Position numbers and translations under genes: made by a program. From Saccharothrix australiensis (GTDB taxonomy: Bacteria > Actinomycetota > Actinomycetes > Mycobacteriales > Pseudonocardiaceae), in assembly GCF_003634935.1 (NCBI RefSeq), contig NZ_RBXO01000001.1:4737501-4801500 (forward strand): DNA of 64,000 bases, read 5' to 3'. Position 1 is the first letter of the stretch, and the number at the start of each line of letters is the position of its first letter. Under the pieces are notes generated by a model, which did no database searches, was not told the origin of the DNA, and saw only the letters and a program-made list of their open reading frames with translations. Below are positions 1 through 8,286 of the stretch, piece after piece.

Positions 1-1
1 G

Positions 2-1141
2 TACGCGGGGCAGGGCAGGCTGCGGCCGACCGCCACCACCGGCGAGCTGGTCAACGAGATCCTGGGCGCGGAGGCGTGGCGGACGGCGTACCGGACGGCC
101 GTGCAGGGCGACCCGCACCAGGCAGTGGGCACGGTGCGCGACCGGCTCAAGCGCGAGGTGCAGCTGATGTTCCGGCACAAGGACCCGGAGACCAAGCCGC
201 TGCTGCCCGCGTTGCAGGACCTGCTGGCGGCGGCGGCCGGGTCGGACGTGGCGACGGTCGGCGAGGACGACCTGGCCCAGTTCCGCCAGAAGGTCGCGGG
301 CCTGGTGCCGGGCGGGTTCACACCGCCGGGCGCGGGACCGATGAAGGTGCTGTTCACCTACCCGGCCGACAGCGCGAACCCGGACGTCCAGCGCTACCTC
401 CAGCAGGAGGTGAACTTCCACCGCGACGCGGAGACCGTGGTCGACTTCCGGCCCACCAGCGCCGAGTCGATGGCGGTGGTGCTGTTCCGCACGTCGATGA
501 GCGTCACCGAGGTGCCGGAGCTGCGCGAGGTGCTGCGCACGTGGGCGGACGCACAGCGGCGGCCGATGGACCACGACTTCCTGAAGTGGCGGCAGCGCAC
601 CGGCTACGACTACAGCTACCTGGCCACCGCCGAGGAGCACCGGGTGCTGATCCTGCACCGGCTGCTGTGCGCGCTGTGGAACGGGCAGGTGCAGGTCGAG
701 GGCGACCCGGAGTCGCCGACGGCGATCGTGGTCCGGCTGGGCGGGCACGACGAGGTGTCCATGCGGCTGGGCCTGACCGACTACTTCCGGATGTCGTCGT
801 GGGCCAGCGTGCTGTCGGCGTACGAGGAGTGGACGCTCACCGACGACGAGGGCATCCGCCGCGACTTCGGGGCGCGGTTGATGACCGTGCTGCCGCACCG
901 GGTGGACGAGACGCCGAACCCGCCGTCGGACCTGTACCGGACGGTGGTGAAGCTGGCCCGCGACCAGGCGGCGTCGATCAACGCGGCGCTCAGCGGGCTG
1001 GGCAAGGCGGGCGCGAGCCGCGCCGCGCAGCTGCGCGCGTTCTGGACCGGGACGTTCCCGGCCGCGCTCGACCTGCCGTTCCGCGCCAACGCGCCGGTGC
1101 AGGCGTCGCTGCGGGAGCTCGAGGAGTGGATGGACCGATGA
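2..1141 (+). CDS. C-terminal part of a large protein (tubulin-like family suspected), 5' end outside window
   Basis: The reading frame is open to the left edge, so only the last ~379 codons are visible and the start lies upstream. The visible part is soluble, without signal peptide or membrane helix. Landmarks include VLFTYPADSANPDVQ and LFRTSMSVTEVPELREVL. From memory this resembles the C-terminal half of ~1000-residue actinobacterial proteins annotated as tubulin-like. The GTP-binding N-terminal half that would settle this is not in the window, so the name is tentative. The stop overlaps the next start (ATGA), making this the first visible gene of the ten-gene run that continues to 14368 and encodes GTPase, TIR, MoxR and STAND-like proteins. 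Confidence 0.6.
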   Translation, partial: YAGQGRLRPTATTGELVNEILGAEAWRTAYRTAVQGDPHQAVGTVRDRLKREVQLMFRHKDPETKPLLPALQDLLAAAAGSDVATVGEDDLAQFRQKVAGLVPGGFTPPGAGPMKVLFTYPADSANPDVQRYLQQEVNFHRDAETVVDFRPTSAESMAVVLFRTSMSVTEVPELREVLRTWADAQRRPMDHDFLKWRQRTGYDYSYLATAEEHRVLILHRLLCALWNGQVQVEGDPESPTAIVVRLGGHDEVSMRLGLTDYFRMSSWASVLSAYEEWTLTDDEGIRRDFGARLMTVLPHRVDETPNPPSDLYRTVVKLARDQAASINAALSGLGKAGASRAAQLRAFWTGTFPAALDLPFRANAPVQASLRELEEWMDR

Positions 1142-3312
1142 CCGCTCCGAACGAACCCGTGCACTACCTGGACCTGGTGGACGACCGGGAGCTGGCGCTG
1201 ACGTGGCTGCGGACGACCCGGAGCGGGGAGCGCCGCCTGCCGCAGCGGGTCCTCGTGGTCGCCGACACGCGCGACCTGGCCGCGGACTTCGCGGAGTTCC
1301 AGCACCTGTACGTGGACCGGCTCAACGTGGTCTGCGTCGTGGTGGGCCCGACCGGGAAGACCGACTCTGGCGCCGAGCTGCGGCTGCCCGCGGTGCTGTC
1401 GCAGGACGGCTCGGCGGTGCTGTGGGTCGGCGACCCGCGCGGCGTGTGGTGGAGCCCGGACAGCGTGCGCGGCCTGCCGCCCGGCGTCGACGGCCGCGCC
1501 GGGCTGGGCGAGCTGGTGGAGGCGCTGACCATCCGCGACGTGTTCGACGAGGTGGTCGAGCGGGCGCGCAAGATACCGCACGCCACCGCGAGCCCCGGCC
1601 TGCACACCGTGTCCGGCTACATCGACGCGGGCCAGGTGACGGCGGCCGTGTGGCAGGCGGTGCCGCGGCTGACCGCGCAGAGCGGCGTGGTCGACGTGAT
1701 CACCCCGCCCGGCGTCGAGGGCCGCCCCGACGAGACCGGGTTCGTGATCGAGGGCTCGGCGCTGGACCGCGCGTGGCGGGACGCGGCGAGCCAGGCGCAC
1801 CACGCGGACGCCTCGGTGCGGCGGTTGGCGGGCTGGTCCGGGCTGCTCGGGCTGGAGGACGCGACCGCCGCGCGGGAGTCGGTGATCGCCACCGGCCACC
1901 ACCTGGACGGGTTCGCCGAGGTGGTGCGCGCGACGGCGGACGAGATCGCGCTGCGGACGGGCGCGGGCGCGTCGACGTCGGTCGCGGTGCCGGACCTGGG
2001 GTTGCCGCCCCGCCTGCCGGTGGAGCCGGCGGAGGTGGCCGGCGGGCTGCGCGCGCGGGTCACCGACGAGCTGCGCGCCGGGCGGTCGCTGACCGAGCTG
2101 GCGGCCGGGCTGCGCGGCGGCGCGACGTGGCTCGCGCCGCGCGGCGCGGGGCAGGTGGCGCGCCGGGTCGACGAGGTGTGCCCGGCGGAGCTGGGCGCGC
2201 GGCTGCGGGAGCCGGCGGCGTTCCCGCGCTGGGTGGCGCCGCCGGCGGCGCTGCCCGCGGCGGCGGTGGGCGTCGGCGTGGCCGCGCTGCTGCCCGGCGC
2301 GTTCTGGTGGCTGGGTCCGGTGCTGGGCCTGGCGTGGGTGTGCGCGGTGCTGCGGACGTCGCTGTCCCGCCCGCGCGTGCCCGACGAGTCGACCGCGGTG
2401 GCGCTGCTGCCCGTCGTCGCGCACGCGGTCGCGGTGGCGGCGGGCGTGGTCGCGGCGCGGGCGGTCCCGTGGCCCGTGCCGGTGGAGGCGGTCGCGCCGG
2501 CGACGGTCGCCGCGGCCGTGGGGCTCGCGGTGCTGCTGGGCGCGTGCTGGCGGCGCGCGGTCGGCCGGTGGCACGCGGACGTGGCCACCGCGGAGGCCGG
2601 TGCGGCCGTCGCGGCGCTGCGCTCGGTGCTGGAGGAGGTGGTGGACCGGGGCTGGCGGCAGGCCGACCGGCTGCGGTTCTGGTCCGACGCCATGCGGACG
2701 GTCGCGGGCGCGCTGGACGACGCGGCGGACGTGCTGCGCGGCATCGCCGCCGAGGCCGACGCGCCGCGCGTCGTGGTGGACAACCCGCTGGTGTCGCCGG
2801 TGGTGTCGGACGACCTGGCGGACCTGACGCTGGAGGCGCTGACCCCGTGCTGGGCCGGCCTGGCGTCGCGGCGCGGCCTGGAGACGGTGGGGCTGGGCGT
2901 CCGCGACCGCGTGCGGCACCTGTTCGGCGACTACCGGGTGCACCTGACGGAGAAGGGCGTGCAGGCCGCTCCCCCGTTCGGCCGGTCCGACGGCAACCGG
3001 GAGCTGCTGATCTCCGAGACGCTGCGCCGGGTGCCGGAGATCGAGGCCGTGACGCAGCGCACCGGGCGCGAGGAGATGCGCCAGCTGTGCGCGCCGCGCG
3101 ACCTGGCGGACCTCAAGCACGAGGCGAAGGACATCCAGGTGGTGCGGTTCGCGCCGCTGCTGGCGCAGGCGCACCTGGCGGGCGCGGGTGTCGACCCCCT
3201 GCTGGAGACGTGCTGGACGAGCAGCACCCTCGCGGCGGGCGTCGTGCGGCTCGTGCCGTTGCGCGGCGAGGTCGTGCGCACCTACTGGCCGCACAACCGA
3301 GGGAGTGCGTGA
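1138..3312 (+). CDS. large hypothetical membrane protein of the conflict-like cassette
   Basis: A 724-residue protein I do not recognise. The N-terminal ~370 residues look soluble and globular, beginning NEPVHYLDLVDDRELALTWL. Around residues 365-480 there are several hydrophobic stretches (for example VGVGVAALLPGAFWWLGPVL and VAAAVGLAVLLGACW), suggesting three to five membrane helices. A soluble ~240-residue C-terminal region follows. The ATG at 1138 overlaps the preceding stop, and the stop overlaps the next ATG, so it is translationally coupled on both sides to the tubulin-like fragment and the pseudokinase. A membrane platform or sensor role is inference from context only. The much longer open frame in the same register upstream of 1138 is a shadow of the preceding gene. 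Confidence 0.85.
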   Translation: MTAPNEPVHYLDLVDDRELALTWLRTTRSGERRLPQRVLVVADTRDLAADFAEFQHLYVDRLNVVCVVVGPTGKTDSGAELRLPAVLSQDGSAVLWVGDPRGVWWSPDSVRGLPPGVDGRAGLGELVEALTIRDVFDEVVERARKIPHATASPGLHTVSGYIDAGQVTAAVWQAVPRLTAQSGVVDVITPPGVEGRPDETGFVIEGSALDRAWRDAASQAHHADASVRRLAGWSGLLGLEDATAARESVIATGHHLDGFAEVVRATADEIALRTGAGASTSVAVPDLGLPPRLPVEPAEVAGGLRARVTDELRAGRSLTELAAGLRGGATWLAPRGAGQVARRVDEVCPAELGARLREPAAFPRWVAPPAALPAAAVGVGVAALLPGAFWWLGPVLGLAWVCAVLRTSLSRPRVPDESTAVALLPVVAHAVAVAAGVVAARAVPWPVPVEAVAPATVAAAVGLAVLLGACWRRAVGRWHADVATAEAGAAVAALRSVLEEVVDRGWRQADRLRFWSDAMRTVAGALDDAADVLRGIAAEADAPRVVVDNPLVSPVVSDDLADLTLEALTPCWAGLASRRGLETVGLGVRDRVRHLFGDYRVHLTEKGVQAAPPFGRSDGNRELLISETLRRVPEIEAVTQRTGREEMRQLCAPRDLADLKHEAKDIQVVRFAPLLAQAHLAGAGVDPLLETCWTSSTLAAGVVRLVPLRGEVVRTYWPHNRGSA

Positions 3313-4313
3313 TGGCGGGCGCGTGGCAGTTCGTGGACTACCGCGACTACCGGTACCAGGCGCGGCGCGTGGAGGTGCGGGAGGCCGACGACGCGCCGGT
3401 GGTGCGGTGCGAGCTGGCCGTGCGGTCGCTGGTCACCGCCGAGGGCAGGCACCTGGTGCACAAGAGCGTGCCGCGCGAGGCCGGCCGCGTGAACCCCGGC
3501 CTGTACCTGTTGCTGGACCGGGAGGTCCGGGCAGGCGCGCGGCTGCTGCGGCGGTTCCCGGCCGACGCCTACCCGGCCGAGCTGTCCCGGATGGTCGGCT
3601 ACGACATCGACGGGGAGGAGCCGTTCGTGCTGGTGGAGCGCTACCGGGGCGTGCCGGTGGCGGACCGGGCCGGTCAGCTGCTCACCGAGCAGCAGCACGC
3701 GTTCGCGGCGGGCCTGTTCCGGGCGCTGCGGCTGCTGGAGGCCGCGAAGCTGGTGCACGGCGGGCTCACCCCGGACACCGTGTGGTGGGACGACGGGCGG
3801 GTGCAGGTGGGCGGATTCGAGCACGCCGTGCTGATCGGCGAGCCCAGGGTGCGCAACGGCAAGAGCCGGTGGTGCTCACCCGCGCAGCACGCGGCCGAGG
3901 GCGCGGCGTCGCCCGCGGACGACCTGTGGTCGGCGGGCGCGGTGGTGCTGGAGGCGGTGACCGGCGAGCCGCCGGGGTCGCAGCCGGTGCCCGAGCGGTT
4001 CGGCGCGGCCGTGGGCGAGCTGCTGGCCGGGGTGTTCGCGCCGGCGGCGGCGGACCGCCCGACGGCGGCGGAGCTGCTGTCCCGGCTGCGCGCGCCCGAC
4101 ACCGTGCCGGAGCGCGGCGACAGCGCGGTGCGGGACTTCGCGCGGTCGCGGGCCCGCTTCGACGAGGTGCTGGTGGCGAAGCTGGCGCCGCCCGCGGCGG
4201 AGCCGCCGCCACCGCCGCCGGAGCCGCCGCGACCGGCGTGGCGGCTCGCGGTCACGGCGGCGGTCGTCGTGGCGGCGCTGGTGGTCTGGGTCGTGCTGGA
4301 GGTGGCCAGGTGA
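3312..4313 (+). CDS. membrane-anchored pseudokinase
   Basis: A 333-residue protein with the layout of a Ser/Thr protein kinase but without its catalytic residues. LVHKSV is the candidate ATP-lysine strand. The catalytic loop reads LVHGGLTPDTVWW, with Gly-Gly where HRD would have Arg-Asp. The magnesium loop reads VGGFEHA instead of DFG. The C-lobe landmark DDLWSAGAVVLEAVTGEPP is well kept. A proline-rich linker (residues ~295-308) leads to one C-terminal helix, LAVTAAVVVAALVVWVVL. It is therefore expected to bind or signal at the membrane rather than phosphorylate. ATG at 3312 overlaps the upstream stop by one base (GTG at 3309 is an alternative). It ends in a GTGA overlap with the GTPase gene, so the two products are probably made together. 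Confidence 0.85.
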   Translation: MAGAWQFVDYRDYRYQARRVEVREADDAPVVRCELAVRSLVTAEGRHLVHKSVPREAGRVNPGLYLLLDREVRAGARLLRRFPADAYPAELSRMVGYDIDGEEPFVLVERYRGVPVADRAGQLLTEQQHAFAAGLFRALRLLEAAKLVHGGLTPDTVWWDDGRVQVGGFEHAVLIGEPRVRNGKSRWCSPAQHAAEGAASPADDLWSAGAVVLEAVTGEPPGSQPVPERFGAAVGELLAGVFAPAAADRPTAAELLSRLRAPDTVPERGDSAVRDFARSRARFDEVLVAKLAPPAAEPPPPPPEPPRPAWRLAVTAAVVVAALVVWVVLEVAR

Positions 4314-5398
4314 CCGCGCCGACGACCGGGCCGCGCGTGCGCTGCCCGGTGTGCCTGGACCAGTTCGACTGGCGCGAGGACGAGCTGTGGGCGACCACCG
4401 ACGAGGTGGGCCGCTACGAGCTGGTGGACCTCAGCGCGGTGAACGACCCGGTGAAGCGCCGGGACATGCGGCGCGGCTGCTACCAGCGGTGCCCCAACCC
4501 GTCCGACGACACCGAGCCGCACCACCTGCCGGCGTCCTACCTGGACTACGGGCCGCCGCTGGTGGTCGGCCTGGTCGGCCGGTCGGGCAGCGGCAAGACG
4601 CACCTGCTCACCTCGGTGATCGCCGAGCTGGAACGCGGCGGCCTCCAGGGGTGCGGCGTGTCCGCCCGCGCGATGGACCTCCAGCTGCACCAGCGGTTCG
4701 AGACCGAGCAGCTGCGCAGGCTGGAGCGCGCCGAGGAGCTGCCGGGCACCCGGCACGGGCTCAGCGGCTTCGCCAGCGTCATGACCCTCACCTCGGCCGC
4801 CGGGACCCGGCCGGTGACGTTCTTCGACATCTCCGGCGAGGACTTCCTGGAGGGCGGCGAGGACCTGGGCCGGACCGCGCGGTTCGTCATCGGCGTGGAC
4901 GCGCTGCTGTTCGTCGAGACGCCCGAGCACGCGCTGGGCATCCGCAACCACGAGCCGGAGAGCACCGAGGGCGCCAACAAGCCGTTCCAGAACGTCCTCA
5001 GCCGGCTGTCCGACCTCGGGATGGTCGACCGCACGCCGGCGGCGCTGGTGCTCAACAAGTCCGACCGGCTGCGCTACCTGCCGCCGGTGGACCGGTGGAT
5101 ACGGCGGGACGACGACGGGGTGCTCGACGCCGACGCGATGCTGGAGGAGAGCCGGGACGTGTACGGCTTCCTGCACCAGCACGGCGCGCACTCGTCGCTG
5201 TCGCCGTTCCACGAGTTCCCGCTGTGCACGCTGCACTTCGCGTCGGCGACCGGTGCGGAGCCGGTGGACCGCAAGTTCGTCCGGGGCGTGCGGCCGATGC
5301 GCGTGCTGCGCCCGCTGATCGCCCTGCTGGCCATGACCGGTGTGCTCGCCGGCCCGGAAGCGCGGAAGGTGGGTCGCTGGCATGTCCAGACCAGGTGA
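4310..5398 (+). CDS. zinc-ribbon GTPase (TRAFAC/double-GTPase-like)
   Basis: A 362-residue soluble NTPase. The N-terminus has a zinc-ribbon-like CPVC (residues 12-15) paired with CYQRC near 54-58. The G-domain follows: P-loop GLVGRSGSGKTHLLT near residue 87, a switch-II-like FFDISGEDF near 171, and the guanine-specificity motif VLNKSDRL near 246. NKxD supports GTP rather than ATP. The GTG start at 4310 sits in a GTGA overlap with the pseudokinase stop, and the 3' end overlaps the GAP1-like gene by 17 bases. Standalone zinc-ribbon GTPases beside GAP1-type partners are known from NTP-controlled conflict systems of multicellular bacteria. A switch role here is inferred from that pairing. Confidence 0.88.
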   Translation: MTAPTTGPRVRCPVCLDQFDWREDELWATTDEVGRYELVDLSAVNDPVKRRDMRRGCYQRCPNPSDDTEPHHLPASYLDYGPPLVVGLVGRSGSGKTHLLTSVIAELERGGLQGCGVSARAMDLQLHQRFETEQLRRLERAEELPGTRHGLSGFASVMTLTSAAGTRPVTFFDISGEDFLEGGEDLGRTARFVIGVDALLFVETPEHALGIRNHEPESTEGANKPFQNVLSRLSDLGMVDRTPAALVLNKSDRLRYLPPVDRWIRRDDDGVLDADAMLEESRDVYGFLHQHGAHSSLSPFHEFPLCTLHFASATGAEPVDRKFVRGVRPMRVLRPLIALLAMTGVLAGPEARKVGRWHVQTR

Positions 5399-7436
5399 GC
5401 CCGGACCGGCGGTGGACCAGCTCGTGTTCGGGCCGGGCGAGCACGGCGTCGCGTGCCGTGGCAGTTCGCTGCCCGGCGGCCGCAGCCGGGCGTGGGAGAA
5501 CCGCCTGCTGCCGCTGGTGCGCCTACAGTCGCTGCACGACCACGACGTGCCGGACACGAGCCTGTCGTACTTCGCGTTCGACCAGCTCGGCGTGGCGGTC
5601 GTGCGGCGCAGGAACGACGGGTGGAGCAGCGCGCGCGGTTCGGCGCACGCGCTGGTGGGCGCGCCGACCGTGCTGACGCCGCGCCGGGCGCTGTGCCTCG
5701 CGGGGTGGGGCGGCTGGCTCGGCGACGCGGACCCGGCGCGGCGGCTGGCCGGTATCGACGGCGGCGACCTGCCCACCGTGCCCGCCGACGGGCGGCGGGC
5801 GAGTCCGGGCTGGCTCACCGCGCTGGTCGCGGCCCACCTGCGGGACCCGTACGGCAACCTGACCGTGGTGGGCGCGGAGCACGCCGACCGCGTGCCGCTG
5901 CTGCGCGAGCTGCTCGACGTGCTGACCGAGGTGTGGGCGGGCGCCGAGCTGGTGCGGCGCTGGACGTTCTCGACCCACGAGCAGAGCGTGCACCAGCGGC
6001 TCAAGGACGCCGCCGAGGTGATCTTCCTGGGCGACTACGAGCGCGGCGTCACGCAGTACGCGGGATCGCTGGTGCGGTTGGACTCGGCGCCGGCCGACGA
6101 CTGGCAGGCGGAGGCGGCGACCGCGCTGGTGGCGGAGTACCGGCGGGGCGACGTGGCCGGGCTGGCGACGCTGCTGTCGCGGGTGCGGCTGCGGGAGGTC
6201 GCGGACGTGCGCGGGCGGCTCGACGCGCTGCGGGACGTGGTGGCGGCGCGGGCGTCGGGCGGGGTGCTCGCGCTCGGCGGATCGGACCCCTCGGTCGACG
6301 GCCCGTCCGCGCGGGACGCGGCCGGCGCGGAGGCCGGTGCCGGCGGCGTGCGCCGCGGGACCGATCCGGTCGTCTTCTCCGGTGGCGACGCCGCGCGCCG
6401 GCCCTTCGCGGGGGCGGCCTTCCCCGGCGGCGACACCACGCACCGCACCGCCGCGCCGGACTCCGCGGGACGGGCCACCGGCGACCGCAGCGCCCCAGAC
6501 CACAGCGCCCCAGACCACAGCGCCCCGAACCACAGCGCCACCGACCGGGACGCCACCGAGCCGAACGTCGTCGAGCGGAGCGCCATCGAGCAGGACGCCG
6601 GCCGGCAGGGCACGACCGGTGGAGGCGTCACCGGGGGCGGACCCGAGAGCCCCGGACACGACAGCCCCGGACCCGAGAGCCCCGGACACGACGGCCGCGG
6701 GCAGGACGTCGGCACCACCGGTGACACGACCCGGTTCCCCGCCGCGCGGACCGTCGACGGCCTCCGGCCGCACGCCGGGCAGGCCGCGCCGCCCACCCGC
6801 CTGGACCTGGCACGGGCCCTGGTGGCGGCCGACCGGCCGGAGGAGGCCGCCCGCGCGCTGGACGCGTTGGCGGCGGCCGGGCCGGAGGAGTCGCCGGGCG
6901 GTCGGTTCGCGCTGCGCGGCGTGCTGTTCGACCGCCGGTTCGTCGGCGACGGCCACGACGCCGAAGCGCGGATCGACGTCGTCGGCAGGCGGCTGCCGCA
7001 CCTCTACCGCGCGGTGACCCGGCTGTGCTTCGGCGACCGGATGGAGGACCTGCGGCTCGACGACCGCCGCACGCTGGTCGAGCTGAGCCTGATCGTGGCC
7101 GACCGCCGCACCTCCCCCGCGCTCGTGCGGGCCGTCGAGGAGCAGTCGGTGGCGGCCGGCCGGTCCGACCTGCTGCTGCCCGCCGTCGGCGTGCGGGAGC
7201 TGCGGCACCGCGGGCTGCCCGCCGGGCCGCCGGACTGGTCGGCGGCGTGGTGCGCCGACCCGGCCGCGCACCGGCCGCCCGAGCCGCCGCCACCGCCCGC
7301 CGCGCGCCCGGAACCCGTGCCGCTGCCCGCCGTCTCGACGTGGCAGGACATCCTGCGCAGCGTGCCGATGCTGGTGCTGATGGGCGCGCTGCTGTTCCTG
7401 GTCGGCCTGGTCCTGGGGGTGGTGCAGAGTGCCTGA
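5382..7436 (+). CDS. GTPase-associated protein (GAP1-like) with C-terminal membrane anchor
   Basis: 684 residues. The N-terminus (DQLVFGPGEHGVACRG, then LSYFAFDQLGVAVVRR) resembles the N-terminal domain of GTPase-associated protein 1 families that co-occur with conflict-system GTPases. The assignment is by pattern, not search. A low-complexity insertion lies at about residues 365-450, with repeats such as APDHSAPDHSAPNHSA and PESPGHDSPGPESPGHD. A helical region follows, then one C-terminal membrane helix (VPMLVLMGALLFLVGLVLGV). ATG 5382 is chosen because it overlaps the GTPase stop region and the homology-like region begins right after it; an earlier ATG at 5340 lies inside the GTPase. The end overlaps the SLATT-like gene start at 7429. 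Confidence 0.8.
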   Translation: MSRPGEPGPAVDQLVFGPGEHGVACRGSSLPGGRSRAWENRLLPLVRLQSLHDHDVPDTSLSYFAFDQLGVAVVRRRNDGWSSARGSAHALVGAPTVLTPRRALCLAGWGGWLGDADPARRLAGIDGGDLPTVPADGRRASPGWLTALVAAHLRDPYGNLTVVGAEHADRVPLLRELLDVLTEVWAGAELVRRWTFSTHEQSVHQRLKDAAEVIFLGDYERGVTQYAGSLVRLDSAPADDWQAEAATALVAEYRRGDVAGLATLLSRVRLREVADVRGRLDALRDVVAARASGGVLALGGSDPSVDGPSARDAAGAEAGAGGVRRGTDPVVFSGGDAARRPFAGAAFPGGDTTHRTAAPDSAGRATGDRSAPDHSAPDHSAPNHSATDRDATEPNVVERSAIEQDAGRQGTTGGGVTGGGPESPGHDSPGPESPGHDGRGQDVGTTGDTTRFPAARTVDGLRPHAGQAAPPTRLDLARALVAADRPEEAARALDALAAAGPEESPGGRFALRGVLFDRRFVGDGHDAEARIDVVGRRLPHLYRAVTRLCFGDRMEDLRLDDRRTLVELSLIVADRRTSPALVRAVEEQSVAAGRSDLLLPAVGVRELRHRGLPAGPPDWSAAWCADPAAHRPPEPPPPPAARPEPVPLPAVSTWQDILRSVPMLVLMGALLFLVGLVLGVVQSA

Positions 7437-8283
7437 CGCGGACGCGGCCGTCGTGCGCGCGTGGCGGGCGCAGCGGCGCTGGTCCCGCGCGGCCGACCGG
7501 GCCAAGGCCGAGTCGGTCCGGGCGCGCCGGGCCGTGCTGCTGCTGGTGGTCGTGGCGGCGGTGGCGGGCGCGGCGGCCGCGGCCACGGGGTCCGCCGCGC
7601 TCGCCGCGGTGAGCGCGAGCGCGACGGCGGTGGTCGCGGTGCTCGCGAGCCCGGCCGTCGTGGACGTGCGCACGGTGACCCGGCTCCGCGCGGTGTCGGA
7701 GGCGTTGAAGGCGGAGGTCCACACGTTCCTCGCCGGCGCGGACCCGTACCGCGGCGACGACCGGGACGCCGTGCTGGACCGGCGGACGACCGGGCTGCTG
7801 CCCGACGACGAGGCGACCGGCGCGCGGGTCGCCCGGCAGCGGCCCGACGACCGCGCGGTGCCCGCCGTGCGCGACGTGGCGTCCTACGTGGACGTCCGGC
7901 TCACCGGCCAGTTGGAGGGCTATTACGGTCCCGCCGCGGCGCGGATGGCGGCCTGGGCCGGGCGGTTCCGCGTCGCCCAGCTGGTGCTGGCCGTGTCCGC
8001 CGCGGGCCTGGCGGGCCTGGCGGCGACCGGGAACCCGCACGCCGCCGGGTGGATCGGCGCGCTGACCACGGCCGCGACCGCCGTCGCCGCGCACGGCGCG
8101 GCCGGTCGGCACGAGTACCTCGCCCTGACCTACGACCGGACCGCGCGGCGCCTGGAGTCGCTGCGCGACCGGTGGCGGTCGGGGCGGCTCGGCGACGAGG
8201 TCGTCGCCGAGTGCGAGACGCTGCTGGCCACCCAGAACGACGCGTGGCTGGCGCAGTGGACCACGGCGGAAGGCAGGGGCTGA
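7429..8283 (+). CDS. SLATT/DUF4231-like four-helix membrane protein, candidate pore effector
   Basis: 284 residues with two pairs of hydrophobic helices, about 34-72 (VLLLVVVAAVAGAAAAA and following) and 183-225 (AQLVLAVSAAGLAGLAA and following). They are separated by a charged region of ~110 residues. The C-terminus reads RRLESLRDRWRSGRLGD and CETLLATQNDAWLAQW, the pattern I associate with DUF4231/SLATT proteins. That superfamily is proposed to form membrane pores in bacterial conflict systems; pore activity here is inference. GTG at 7429 lies inside the end of the GAP1-like gene, and the TIR gene starts 3 bases after the stop. Its place between a GTPase module and a TIR protein supports an effector role. 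Confidence 0.82.
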   Translation: MPDADAAVVRAWRAQRRWSRAADRAKAESVRARRAVLLLVVVAAVAGAAAAATGSAALAAVSASATAVVAVLASPAVVDVRTVTRLRAVSEALKAEVHTFLAGADPYRGDDRDAVLDRRTTGLLPDDEATGARVARQRPDDRAVPAVRDVASYVDVRLTGQLEGYYGPAAARMAAWAGRFRVAQLVLAVSAAGLAGLAATGNPHAAGWIGALTTAATAVAAHGAAGRHEYLALTYDRTARRLESLRDRWRSGRLGDEVVAECETLLATQNDAWLAQWTTAEGRG

Positions 8284-8286
8284 CCG

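Noticed and set aside
781-3294. 837-codon open frame on the - strand
   Set aside because: It is antisense to two well-supported, coupled + strand genes and its translation is a low-complexity Arg/His/Gln/Pro series, the usual high-GC shadow.
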